Positions 34,022 to 43,600 of a stretch of 54,712 nt of DNA are shown piece by piece. Below the pieces are notes generated by a model that worked only from the letters and a program-made list of their open reading frames with translations, ran no database searches and had not been told where the DNA came from. The translations under genes and the position numbers were made by a program. The first letter of the stretch is position 1; the number at the start of each line of letters is the position of its first letter. Source of the stretch: RGIG2945 sp045540355 (lineage in GTDB: Bacteria; Bacillota; Clostridia; Oscillospirales; Acutalibacteraceae); the NCBI GenBank assembly GCA_045540355.1, contig JAZQHB010000058.1, forward strand, positions 1 to 54,712, written 5' to 3'.

Positions 34022-35275
34022 ATGAAAACAAGAGCGGTAAGACTCTACGGAAAAGAAGATTTAAGACTTGAAGAATTTGAACTTCCGCAGATTAAAGATG
34101 ACGAAATACTTGCAAAGGTCGTTTCAGACAGTATTTGTATGTCATCGTATAAAGCAGCGGAGCAGGGAGAAAATCATAAGAGAGTACCTGCAGATGTTGC
34201 GGAAAACCCTGTAATTATCGGTCACGAATTTTGCGGAGAGATTATTGAAGTAGGTGCAAAGTGGCAGGATAAGTACAAAGCAGGAGACAAATATGTAATT
34301 CAGCCTGCACTCAACTACAAAGGTTCTTTGGCATCACCCGGTTATTCATATAAGTATATCGGTGGTGACGCAACATATATCATAGTTCCCCATGAGGTAA
34401 TGGAGCTTGATTGTCTTTTGCCTTATTCGGGCGATGCATTCTATAAAGGCTCGTTGGCTGAACCTTTTTCATGTGTTGTAGGTACGTTCCACGCAATGTA
34501 TCACACAAAAAGAGGTGTTTATGAACACACTATGGGAATAGCTGAAGGCGGCAAAATGGCAATACTTGCAGGTGTCGGACCGATGGGACTTGCTGCAATT
34601 GACTATATTATCCATTGTGAGAGAAGACCTTCGCTTTTGGTTGTTACAGATATTGATGCTGCAAGACTTGAAAGAGCAGAGCTTCTCTTATCACCCGAAG
34701 AAGCGAAGAAAAACGGTGTTGAGCTTAAATATGTTAATACAGCCGGCATTGAGAATGCAGATGAATATTTGAGAGAAATCGCGGGTGGCGGATATGATGA
34801 TGTTTTCGTATTTGCACCCGTAGCACCCGTTGTTGAATTAGGCGACAAGCTTTTAGGTGATGATGGTTGTCTTAATTTCTTTGCAGGTCCTACAGATACA
34901 AACTTTTCTGCAAATCTCAATATGTATAATGTCCATTATGCGTCAACACACATCGTCGGCACATCAGGCGGTAATGTAGATGATATGATAGAATCAATTG
35001 ATATGATGAGCAAAGGTCTTTGTGACCCCTCAATTCTTGTAACACACATCGGCGGACTTGATTCAGTTGCTGAGGCAACTCTTAATCTGCCTAAAATCCC
35101 CGGTGGTAAGAAATTGATTTATACAGAAATTGATATGCCCTTGACAGCAATTTCTGATTTTGAAGAATTAGGAAAAACAGATCCGATGTTTAAGAAGTTG
35201 CATGAAATTACTTCAAAAACAAAAGGTCTTTGGAATCCTGAAGCAGAAGAATATTTACTTTCATGTTTAAAATAA
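34022..35275 (+). CDS. Zinc-binding medium-chain dehydrogenase (sorbose-1-phosphate reductase-like)
   Basis: Cytoplasmic NAD(P)-dependent alcohol dehydrogenase of the MDR superfamily, 417 residues, longer than the usual 340-360. The catalytic zinc region is DSICMSSYKAAEQG and GHEFCGEIIEVGAKW; the cofactor Rossmann motif is AILAGVGPMGLAAIDYII near residue 185. The length, the SPGYSYKYIGGDATYIIVP segment and the second half resemble L-sorbose-1-phosphate reductases. The usual structural zinc cysteines are not evident. It is followed after 12 bases by the E2 gene, so the alcohol oxidised here may yield the keto substrate of the complex. 2,3-Butanediol dehydrogenase feeding an acetoin dehydrogenase is the best-known parallel, but the regulator family favours a sugar phosphate. 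Confidence 0.85.
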   Translation: MKTRAVRLYGKEDLRLEEFELPQIKDDEILAKVVSDSICMSSYKAAEQGENHKRVPADVAENPVIIGHEFCGEIIEVGAKWQDKYKAGDKYVIQPALNYKGSLASPGYSYKYIGGDATYIIVPHEVMELDCLLPYSGDAFYKGSLAEPFSCVVGTFHAMYHTKRGVYEHTMGIAEGGKMAILAGVGPMGLAAIDYIIHCERRPSLLVVTDIDAARLERAELLLSPEEAKKNGVELKYVNTAGIENADEYLREIAGGGYDDVFVFAPVAPVVELGDKLLGDDGCLNFFAGPTDTNFSANLNMYNVHYASTHIVGTSGGNVDDMIESIDMMSKGLCDPSILVTHIGGLDSVAEATLNLPKIPGGKKLIYTEIDMPLTAISDFEELGKTDPMFKKLHEITSKTKGLWNPEAEEYLLSCLK

Positions 35276-35287
35276 GGAGGACTATAA

Positions 35288-36523
35288 ATGGCAAGCGGAG
35301 TTTTAATGCCCAAAGCAGGCATTACGGTTGAAGAATGTATGATTACAAAATGGGAAAAGAAAGTCGGCGATAAAGTCGCAATCGGTGATATACTTTTCTC
35401 TTATGAAACTGACAAAGCAGCATTTGAATGTGAATCAACTGCAGAGGGTGAATTGCTTGAAATTTTCTTCGACGACGGCGACCAGGTACCCGTACTTGTA
35501 AATGTCTGTGCGGTTGGCGAGAAAGGCGAGGATGTGTCTTCACTTCGTCCTGATGCAGGTACCGAAGATGCGGTAGTTGAAGAAACAGTTGTTGAAGAAG
35601 TTAAGGCAGAAGTAAAAGAGGAGTTTGTTTCCACAAAATCAGATGATGACGAAATCAAAATATCTCCGAGAGCAAAGAATCTCGCACAGAAGAGAAACAT
35701 TGATATTTCAAAGGTAACACCTACCGGTCCTTACGGCAGAATCATCGAAAGAGATGTAAGAGCATACACACCCGAAGCGGTTGTTGAAACACCTGATACA
35801 GCTACTGAAACAGCAGTTGTTGAGAGCGAATACACAGATGTTAAATTCTCAGGCATCAGAAGGTCAATATCAAAAGCTATGCAGACATCACTCACGGAAA
35901 TGGCTCAGCTTACACATAATCATAGCTTTGATGCAACAGAAATTCTTAATTACAGAAAGACACTCAAAGCAAATGCTGAAGCACTCGGTCTTCCGAATAT
36001 CACAATCAATGATATTATTCTCTATGCGGTATCAAGAACATTACCTCAGTTCCCCGATTTCAACGCACACCTCATAAACGGTGACACAGTAAGACAGTTC
36101 AAGAGTGTAAATCTCGGTGTTGCAACCGATACAGAAAGAGGACTTATGGTACCCACAATCTTTGCGGCTGATAAGAAATCACTCACAGAGATTTCTGCAG
36201 AAGCAAAGGGTCTTATAAATGAGGCGAAGGGCGGAGCAATTGATCCCTCAAAGCTTACAAACGGCACATTTACTGTTACAAATCTCGGCTCACTTGGTGT
36301 TGAAAGCTTTACACCCGTAATCAATCCTCCGCAGACTGCAATTTTGGGTGTTTGCGGTATTATCACAAGAGTTAAAGAAGTAAACGGAGAAATCAAGACA
36401 TATCCTGCAATGGGTCTTTCATTGACCTATGACCACAGAGTAATCGACGGTGCACCCGCAGCGAGATTCATGCAGGCTCTTATTAAGAATCTTGAAAACT
36501 TCACACTTCTTCTTGCTAAATAA
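35288..36523 (+). CDS. 2-oxoacid/acetoin dehydrogenase complex E2, dihydrolipoyl acyltransferase
   Basis: Core of a dehydrogenase complex, 411 residues. It has one lipoyl domain (residues 1-78) with the lipoylated lysine K43 in YETDKAAFE, a Glu/Val-rich hinge, a peripheral-subunit binding domain near 122-155 (ISPRAKNLAQKRNIDISKV; GPYGRIIERDV), a second hinge, and the catalytic domain with the active histidine in TYDHRVIDGAPAARFM near residue 381. It transfers the acyl group made by E1 to CoA. AGGAGG precedes the ATG; the E3 gene begins 12 bases after the stop. Substrate type cannot be read from E2 alone. Confidence 0.95.
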   Translation: MASGVLMPKAGITVEECMITKWEKKVGDKVAIGDILFSYETDKAAFECESTAEGELLEIFFDDGDQVPVLVNVCAVGEKGEDVSSLRPDAGTEDAVVEETVVEEVKAEVKEEFVSTKSDDDEIKISPRAKNLAQKRNIDISKVTPTGPYGRIIERDVRAYTPEAVVETPDTATETAVVESEYTDVKFSGIRRSISKAMQTSLTEMAQLTHNHSFDATEILNYRKTLKANAEALGLPNITINDIILYAVSRTLPQFPDFNAHLINGDTVRQFKSVNLGVATDTERGLMVPTIFAADKKSLTEISAEAKGLINEAKGGAIDPSKLTNGTFTVTNLGSLGVESFTPVINPPQTAILGVCGIITRVKEVNGEIKTYPAMGLSLTYDHRVIDGAPAARFMQALIKNLENFTLLLAK

Positions 36524-36535
36524 TCGAGGTGAAAA

Positions 36536-37903
36536 ATGTTGAAATTTGATTTAATAGTTATAGGTGGCGGTCCCGGCGGATATTTAGCTGCCGAAAGAGC
36601 TGCTGAAGGCGGATTAAAAGTCGCGGTTTTTGAAAAAAGAGCACTCGGCGGTGTGTGCCTTAATGAAGGCTGTATCCCCTCAAAAGCACTTTTGAATTCA
36701 GCAAAAATGTTTGAACACGCAAAGCATAGTGAAGCTTTCGGTGTTTATGCTGACAATGTAAGAATCGACCATAAGCAGGTTGTTCAGAGAAAGAATAAAG
36801 TTGTAAAACAGTTGGTTTCAGGCATCGGAATGAAGATGAAAGCACTCAAGGTAACTGTTGTTACGGCTGAAGCTGCTATCAAAGGCAAAACTACAGACGG
36901 TTTTGAGATTGTTGCAGATAATGAATCATACTTCTGTGATAAGCTTATTATCGCAACGGGTTCTGAAGCTTTAGTTCCCGGAATCCCCGGACTCAAAGAA
37001 AATTATCAGTCAGGCTTTGTTATGACTAACAGAGAAATTCTCGACCTTGAAACTTTACCGGAAACCCTTACTGTTATCGGCGGCGGTGTTATCGGACTTG
37101 AAATGGCATCGTACTTCAGCACAATCGGTGTTAAGGTTACTGTTATCGAGATGCTTGACAAAATCGCAGGTCCCACAGAAAAAGAAATATCCGATATTCT
37201 CTTAAAAGAATATGTGAAAATGGGAATAGATTTCAAGCTTTCCTGCAAGGTAACAGAAGTTAAAAACGGAGAAGTTTTCTTTGAAGAAAAAGGTGAAATT
37301 AAGTCGGTCAAAGCGGACAAGGTACTTGTCTCAATCGGCAGACGAGCCAACACTCAGGGTATAGGACTTGAAAATATAAATGTTTATACCGAACGAGGTG
37401 CAATCGTAACAGACGATATGATGAAAACAAATATCCCCAATGTCTATGCTGTAGGAGATGTTAACGGTAAGTCAATGTTAGCTCATACCGCTTACAGAGA
37501 GGCAGAGGTTGCTGTTAATAACATTCTCGGTAAAAAGGATATTATGAGATATAACGCAATCCCCGCAGTTATTTACACAAATCCAGAGGTTGCAACAGTG
37601 GGTGAGACCGAGGAAAGTGCAAAAGCTAAAGGTATTGAAGTAAAAGTTGCAAAACTTACAATGAACTACTCAGGCAGATATATGGCTGAGGTTGAAGGCG
37701 GAAAGGGAATTGTAAAGCTTATCGCAGATAAGAAAAACGACCGCCTTATCGGAGTTCATCTCATCGGTTCATATACATCAGAAATGATATACGGGGCAGC
37801 AATGATGCTCGAAACAGAAATGAAAATTGATGAGCTCAAAAAGATTGTTTTCCCGCATCCGACAGTATGTGAAGTAATCAGAGAAGCTTTATTTGAATTA
37901 TAA
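36536..37903 (+). CDS. lpdA: Dihydrolipoyl dehydrogenase (E3)
   Basis: Flavoenzyme that reoxidises the lipoyl group of E2 with NAD+, 455 residues. FAD-binding motif VIGGGPGGYLAAERAAEGG at the N-terminus, redox cysteines C41 and C46 in GGVCLNEGCIPSK, NAD motif VIGGGVIGLEMASYFSTIG near 180, FAD motif YAVGDV near 305 and the C-terminal histidine in FPHPTVCEVI. ATG follows GAGGTG. The lipoamide type fits its place between E2 and E1. A lipoate ligase needed to load E2 is not in the window. Confidence 0.96.
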   Translation: MLKFDLIVIGGGPGGYLAAERAAEGGLKVAVFEKRALGGVCLNEGCIPSKALLNSAKMFEHAKHSEAFGVYADNVRIDHKQVVQRKNKVVKQLVSGIGMKMKALKVTVVTAEAAIKGKTTDGFEIVADNESYFCDKLIIATGSEALVPGIPGLKENYQSGFVMTNREILDLETLPETLTVIGGGVIGLEMASYFSTIGVKVTVIEMLDKIAGPTEKEISDILLKEYVKMGIDFKLSCKVTEVKNGEVFFEEKGEIKSVKADKVLVSIGRRANTQGIGLENINVYTERGAIVTDDMMKTNIPNVYAVGDVNGKSMLAHTAYREAEVAVNNILGKKDIMRYNAIPAVIYTNPEVATVGETEESAKAKGIEVKVAKLTMNYSGRYMAEVEGGKGIVKLIADKKNDRLIGVHLIGSYTSEMIYGAAMMLETEMKIDELKKIVFPHPTVCEVIREALFEL

Positions 37904-37918
37904 TAGGAGGAATAAAAA

Positions 37919-40387
37919 ATGCCAAAATCACTTTATGTAGATCCCAATGAAATCAGAGCATCGGGCAAAATCGTATTCGAGGATATTCCCGTAAATGCTT
38001 ACAACAAAACTATTTCCCAGGAAAAGAAGAATTTCAAAAAGGATGACTTTGTAAGAATTTTCCGAGATATCACAATTTTGCGTGAGTTCGAGTCAATGCT
38101 TAATCTCATCAAGACACAGGGACTTTACAACGGTATTGAAACAACATACCCGGGTCCTGCTCACTTGTCACTCGGTCAGGAAGCTGCCGCTGTCGGTGAA
38201 GCATATCTTCTCGAAAAGAACGATTTTATCTTCGGTAGCCATAGAAGCCACAGTGAAATCCTTTCAAAATCTCTTTCTTGCATTCAGAAGTTATCCGACC
38301 AGGAGCTTATGGATATCATGGAAAACTTCCTCGGCGGTAAGACTTTGAGAGCAGTTGAAAAGTTCGGCAAAACAGACAATGTTAAAGAGCTTGCAATCAG
38401 ATTCTTAATCTACGGCACATTGACAGAAATCTTCGCAAGGGAAAACGGCTTCCATAAGGGTATGGGCGGCTCAATGCACGCATTCTTCTTACCTTTCGGT
38501 GTTTATCCCAACAACGCTATCGTTGGCGGTTCTGCAACTGTTGCTACAGGTGCAGCGCTCTTTAAGAAATGCAATCAGAAGGACGGCATCGTTGTATGTA
38601 ACATCGGTGACGGATCATTAGGCTGCGGTCCTGTTTGGGAAGCATTTAACTTTGCTGCTATGGATCAGCTCACACAGCTCTGGGAAGAAGGCAAAAACAA
38701 GGGTATGCCTATCATCTTCAACATCTTCAATAACAGCTACGGCATGGGCGGTCAGACCCGCGGTGAAACAATGGCTTATGATTTCCTCGCTCGTATCGGT
38801 GCGGGTATCACACCTTCTCAGATGCATGCAGAACGCGTTGACGGCTTCAATCCTCTTGCAGTTATCGATGCTTACAGACGCAAGAAGGAAATCCTCGCGG
38901 AGGGTAAAGGTCCCGTTCTTCTCGATGTTATCACATACCGCTTCTCAGGTCACTCAACATCTGACCAGAACGCATACCGTGAAAAGGATGAAATCGAAGC
39001 ATGGCGTGAATTTGATCCTATCGTAACTTACAGAAAGTCACTTGTTGACGCTAAGATTGAAAAGGACGCTGCATTTGACGATATCCTTGAAGAAACTAAG
39101 GAACGCATGACAATGATTTGCAAGGCAGCAGCAGATGAAAGCATCTCACCCTATGTTGACTTTGAAAAGAATTACTATGTAATCGAAGATATGATGTTCT
39201 CAAACGAAAAGGTTGAGAAGATGCTTGACGAAGAACCCTCAGTTTTAGGACCCAAGGAGTCATGCTCAAGAGTTCAGCAGATTGCAGGCAAGGAAAGATT
39301 CCACCTCAAAGACGGCAAACCTGTTTCCAAACTTAAATTATTCAATATCCGTGACGCTCTCTTTGAGCCTATTATTGATAAATTCTATGAAGATCCCACA
39401 CTCATAGCTTACGGCGAAGATGTAAGAGATTGGGGAGGAGCATTTGCAGTTTATCGTGGACTTACAGATGTTATTCCTTATTCAAGACTTTTCAATTCAC
39501 CGATTTCCGAAGCAGCAATCGTTGGTACTGCAGTCGGTTACGGTATGTGCGGCGGCAGAAGCATTATCGAGCTTATGTATGCTGACTTCATCGGTCGTGC
39601 AGGTGACGAAATCTTCAATCAGATGTCCAAATGGCAGGCAATGAGTGCAGGTATTCTCAAGATGCCTATCGTTCTTCGTGTTTCCGTCGGTTCAAAATAC
39701 GGTGCACAGCATTCACAGGATTGGGTTGCACTCTGTGCACACATTCCCGGACTTAAAGTTTGCTTCCCCGCAACACCTTATGAAGCTAAAGGTCTTATGC
39801 AGACAGCCCTCAACGGCACTGACCCCGTTATCTTCTTTGAAAGTCAGAGAATTTATGATATGGGTGAAATGTTCCACGAAGGCGGAGTACCTGAAGAAGC
39901 TTACGAAATCGAATTCGGTGATGTTAACTGCGTAAAATCAGGTTCAGATATTACAATTCTTACAATCGGTGCAACTCTTTACCGTGCTATGGATGCAGCA
40001 AAAGAGCTTGAAGAAAAATACGGTATGTCGGCAGAAGTTATCAATCTTCACAGCCTTGTGCCGCTTAACTACGAGAAGATTGTCGAATCAGTTAAGAAGA
40101 CAGGCAAGGTAGTCCTTGTTTCCGATGCTTGTGCAAGAGGCTCATTCTTGAATGATGTAGCAAGAAACATTTCTGAGCTCTGCTTCGATTATCTCGATGC
40201 ACCACCGGTAGTAGTCGGTGCACAGAACTGGATTACACCTCCGTTCGAGTTCGACCAGTATTTCTTCCCGCAGGATAAGTGGATTCTTGATGCAATTAAC
40301 GAAAAAATCGTTCCTCTCAAGGATTACACACCCACAACAAACTTCACATCTGTTGAACAGATGAGAAAATCAAAACTCGGCGTTTGA
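37919..40387 (+). CDS. Fused E1 alpha-beta component of a 2-oxoacid/acetoin dehydrogenase complex
   Basis: Thiamine-diphosphate enzyme of 822 residues, equal to E1 alpha and E1 beta joined end to end. The alpha half (residues about 40-400) has GPAHLSLGQEAAAVGEAYLL and the ThDP motif from GDGSLGCGPVWEAFNFA (near 229) to NNSYGMGGQ (near 270); the beta half (about 470-822) has AYGEDVRDWGGAF, NSPISEAAIVGTAVGYG and the SVGSKYGAQHSQDW region. The linker of roughly 70 residues is charged and in frame. Separate subunits are more usual; fusions are known in anaerobes and some Bacteroidetes. The enzyme decarboxylates a 2-oxoacid or cleaves an alpha-hydroxyketone onto lipoyl-E2. It ends the operon 13 bases before a strong terminator. 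Confidence 0.93.
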   Translation: MPKSLYVDPNEIRASGKIVFEDIPVNAYNKTISQEKKNFKKDDFVRIFRDITILREFESMLNLIKTQGLYNGIETTYPGPAHLSLGQEAAAVGEAYLLEKNDFIFGSHRSHSEILSKSLSCIQKLSDQELMDIMENFLGGKTLRAVEKFGKTDNVKELAIRFLIYGTLTEIFARENGFHKGMGGSMHAFFLPFGVYPNNAIVGGSATVATGAALFKKCNQKDGIVVCNIGDGSLGCGPVWEAFNFAAMDQLTQLWEEGKNKGMPIIFNIFNNSYGMGGQTRGETMAYDFLARIGAGITPSQMHAERVDGFNPLAVIDAYRRKKEILAEGKGPVLLDVITYRFSGHSTSDQNAYREKDEIEAWREFDPIVTYRKSLVDAKIEKDAAFDDILEETKERMTMICKAAADESISPYVDFEKNYYVIEDMMFSNEKVEKMLDEEPSVLGPKESCSRVQQIAGKERFHLKDGKPVSKLKLFNIRDALFEPIIDKFYEDPTLIAYGEDVRDWGGAFAVYRGLTDVIPYSRLFNSPISEAAIVGTAVGYGMCGGRSIIELMYADFIGRAGDEIFNQMSKWQAMSAGILKMPIVLRVSVGSKYGAQHSQDWVALCAHIPGLKVCFPATPYEAKGLMQTALNGTDPVIFFESQRIYDMGEMFHEGGVPEEAYEIEFGDVNCVKSGSDITILTIGATLYRAMDAAKELEEKYGMSAEVINLHSLVPLNYEKIVESVKKTGKVVLVSDACARGSFLNDVARNISELCFDYLDAPPVVVGAQNWITPPFEFDQYFFPQDKWILDAINEKIVPLKDYTPTTNFTSVEQMRKSKLGV

Positions 40388-40399
40388 TTTAATAATTAC

Positions 40400-40440
40400 A
40401 GCAGTAACAAACATTCTTGTAGTGTTTGTTACTGCTTTTC
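40400..40440 (+). terminator. Rho-independent terminator of the dehydrogenase operon
   Basis: Perfect 14-bp stem AGCAGTAACAAACA (40400-40413) with TGTTTGTTACTGCT (40423-40436), then TTTC and further T runs. Confidence 0.94.
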
Positions 40441-40526
40441 GTTTTTCGTTTTGCACTTACACAGTTGTGTTGATGCTTTTTTTATCCATTAAAGTGTAAA
40501 TTTTGTATAAAATATGAACAAAACGC

Positions 40527-40555
40527 TTTACAAATACAAAATCTTGTGTTAGAAT
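40527..40555 (+). promoter_or_regulatory. Promoter of the giant gene
   Basis: TTTACA (40527-40532), 17-base spacer, TAGAAT (40550-40555). Confidence 0.65.
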
Positions 40556-40567
40556 AAATTGAATATA

Positions 40568-40628
40568 TTTGGATAATTGTACTTATTTTATTGTTCTGAG
40601 AACGAAATAATACATAATTATTATCCAA
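40568..40628 (+). promoter_or_regulatory. Long hairpin in the 5' leader of the giant gene
   Basis: TTTGGATAAT (40568-40577) pairs perfectly with ATTATCCAAA (40619-40628). Inside are GTA/TAC, TTATTT/AAATAA and GTTC/GAAC pairs closing near 40595-40598. It begins about 6 bases after the expected transcript start and ends 10 bases before AGGAGG, so it occupies almost the whole leader. It could protect the very long mRNA from 5' decay or control translation. Confidence 0.6.
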
Positions 40629-40652
40629 ATAAAGAAAGTAGGAGGAGATTTT

Positions 40653-43600
40653 ATGTTTACGAAGATTCTCGCACTCGTACTTTCAGTATGTATGCTGATA
40701 ACTTCAGCACCGTTCGGCGGTGTTGCAGAGGAAATTGGCAACATTATTGAGAGTATATCACAGAAATCAGCGGATTCCGTTGACGGTTCTGTCGAAAGCC
40801 TTGGTCAGGAGGCTAAAGACGGAGATTTTGTCGTCAAGGAAGATGTTGAAAGCGAACCTTGGGACGGTACAACCACAAAAACACCAACGGTTACAAATGC
40901 ACAGGCAACTGCCTATGATATAACTAGCGGTGCTGAACTTGCGTGGGTTGCTTATCAACTTAACAGAGGAGCTCTTAACTTTTCAGGAGTTACTCTGACA
41001 CTCAAGAACGATATCGACTTGGGCGGTCATAATTGGACACCAATCGGTACAAGTACAGCTAATGCGTTTAAGGGTACACTTGACGGTAACGGCAAAAAGA
41101 TTGTCGGATTGAATGTTGAAACCGCTACTGAGCTTTATGCCGGTCTTTTTGGTTGTACAGATGGAGCAACAATCAAAAACCTCGGTATAATCGAACCTAC
41201 CGTTACACAGACAGTAAGTAGTTCTGATTCATATGCAGGTGCTGCCGCATTGGTAACTTATGCCACCAGTACTGCAATTACAGGTTGTTATGTTAAGGGT
41301 GGCGCTGTCTCTGCTTCAAGTACATATAATGCAGCAGGACTTGTAGCTGCTGCGGGTGGATCAACCTCTATCACTGATTGTTATGTTTTGGGAACAGAGA
41401 TTACTCACACAATTGTTGCGTGGGGTGTAACAGCCGGTGGTATTACTGCTTATTCCAGCTCATCACTGACAACTATTTCTAACTGTTACAGCTCTGCGGT
41501 CGTTGACGGATATCTCACAACCTCCAGCGCTTTTGTCGGAGCTATTGTCGGTAATTTAGCTGCAGGAACAATGACAAATTGTTATGCTGTAAAAGACATT
41601 GAAGGCAACGAAGCTAATCAGTTAAAGGGTATAGCTAACCAGTATCAGCTGGACACAACAACAGGTATGCTTACTGAATCAGAAATCAAAGATGCTGCAT
41701 TTGTTGCAACTCTCGGCGAAGGTTATGTTGCTGACATTATTAACATTAACGACGGTTATCCGATGCTTGCTTGGGAATTTACAGATACTGAAGCAGGTTT
41801 AAGAACTAAATATAATGAAGTTAATGCAAGTGAATATATCACTAACAGTAAGTATTCAGAAACTTGCCCCACAGAATATCAGGCATTGACAGATAAGTTG
41901 GAAGAAGTAAACACACTTCTTACCGACGATGTTATGATGCTTGCGGAAGAAGCTGTTGCAAAAACAGAAGAGCTTAATGCAGCTTTTTCTGCATTAAAAC
42001 TTGCGTTTGTAGCTGCAACAAACCAGGATGTTCCCTGGGACGGTAGTTCTGCAACTGAGCCTCATAACGATGGTACTGTTTATGAAATTTACAACGGTGC
42101 TGAACTTGCTTGGATTTCACAGCAGGTTGCTGCAGGTGATACCTTCGAGGGTAAGACAGTCTTACTTATGAATGATATCGACCTCGGTGGTAAAAATGAA
42201 GACGGAACAAACAATACCGCTTGCAATTTCACACCCATCGGCGGAAGAACTTCTGCCGGTGCAGCTACGACCGATAATAAATTCTCCGGTACATTTGACG
42301 GTCAGTATCATAAGATTTACGGTTTGTATATTAATTCAAGCGTTATGCGTACAGGCTTGTTTGGTTATGCTATGAATGCAACAATTAAAGATTTCGGTTT
42401 GGAATCTCCCGTTATAACCGGTAAAGACGGTGAATCAAACAAGGGTGTCGGCGGTATTGTCGGTGCTCCCTCAAACTGCACAATTTCCGGAGTCTATGTT
42501 CGTACTCCGAAGATATCTGGTGACTACCGTGTCGGTGGTATCGTCGGTTATACAGGCGGTACAGCATCAACGATTACTAACTGCTATGTTCAGGGCGGTA
42601 CAATCGCATCAACACATTCTGCAAGCTCCGGTACAGGTGAATCAACCGGTGGTATTATCGGTTGCTCAAATGTATCAACATCTACAATTGAGAATTGTTA
42701 TTCAACAGCCACATTGACTGAAAAGAATTCATCTTCTACTGTTCTTGTAGGTCTTGTCGGTCGTGTTGGCGGCAATAACATAAATATTCTTAATTCGTAT
42801 ATTGAAACTTATGCTATCTACGGTTCCGGTGGCGGTACAATAACCACAACAGGATCCGGAACTAAATTAGCCGCAGGTACAATCAAAACCTATGCAACAA
42901 AGCTCGGTTCTGCGTTTGTACCGGATAGCGTGAACGGAAATGCTGGCTATCCGAGACTTCGTTGGGAAGATCCCGTATCAGAACTCAGAGTATTATATGA
43001 CGCTGAAACTGCATCTGAAAGAATGGATGAAGTGTCGGCAGGTAGAATTATAGCTGTTTTCCCCGAATTATATGCTGAATACAAGACGGCTTATGATGCT
43101 GCAGCTGCTATTATAGCAAAGGGTCAGAGTGCTACTGATCTTGAAGTTGCAGAAGCTATAGAAACATTAAATGATGCTATAGATAATCTCTATGAAGCAT
43201 ATAATTATTCAGAGCTTGTCGTTCTTCCTTGGGACGGTACAACTGCAACACAACCCAAAGTCGAAGGTAACAACTACTACATCTACAGAGCAGATGAACT
43301 TGCTTGGATTTCTGAGAATGTAGCAGCAGGTACTGCAGATGCAAACAAGCTTACAGGAAAAACAGTTTACCTCATGAAGGATATTGACCTCAACGGTTTC
43401 AATGAAGATGGTAGCACAAACAAAGTATGGTTGCCGATCGGCGGCTTTAAGGCTACTTCAACAGCTAGCAATACATCATATTATTTCAACGGTACTTTTG
43501 AAGGTAATGGTCATGTTATCCGTAACATGAATGCTGTTTCAGTTGAATACACAGGCTTGTTTGGTTATACACATACTGCGGCTATAATCAGAAATGTCGG

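Noticed and set aside
37919..40387. Fused E1 as a sequencing error joining two genes
   Set aside because: The linker is long, in frame and charged, and fused E1 proteins are known in anaerobes; no start or ribosome site appears at the beta half.
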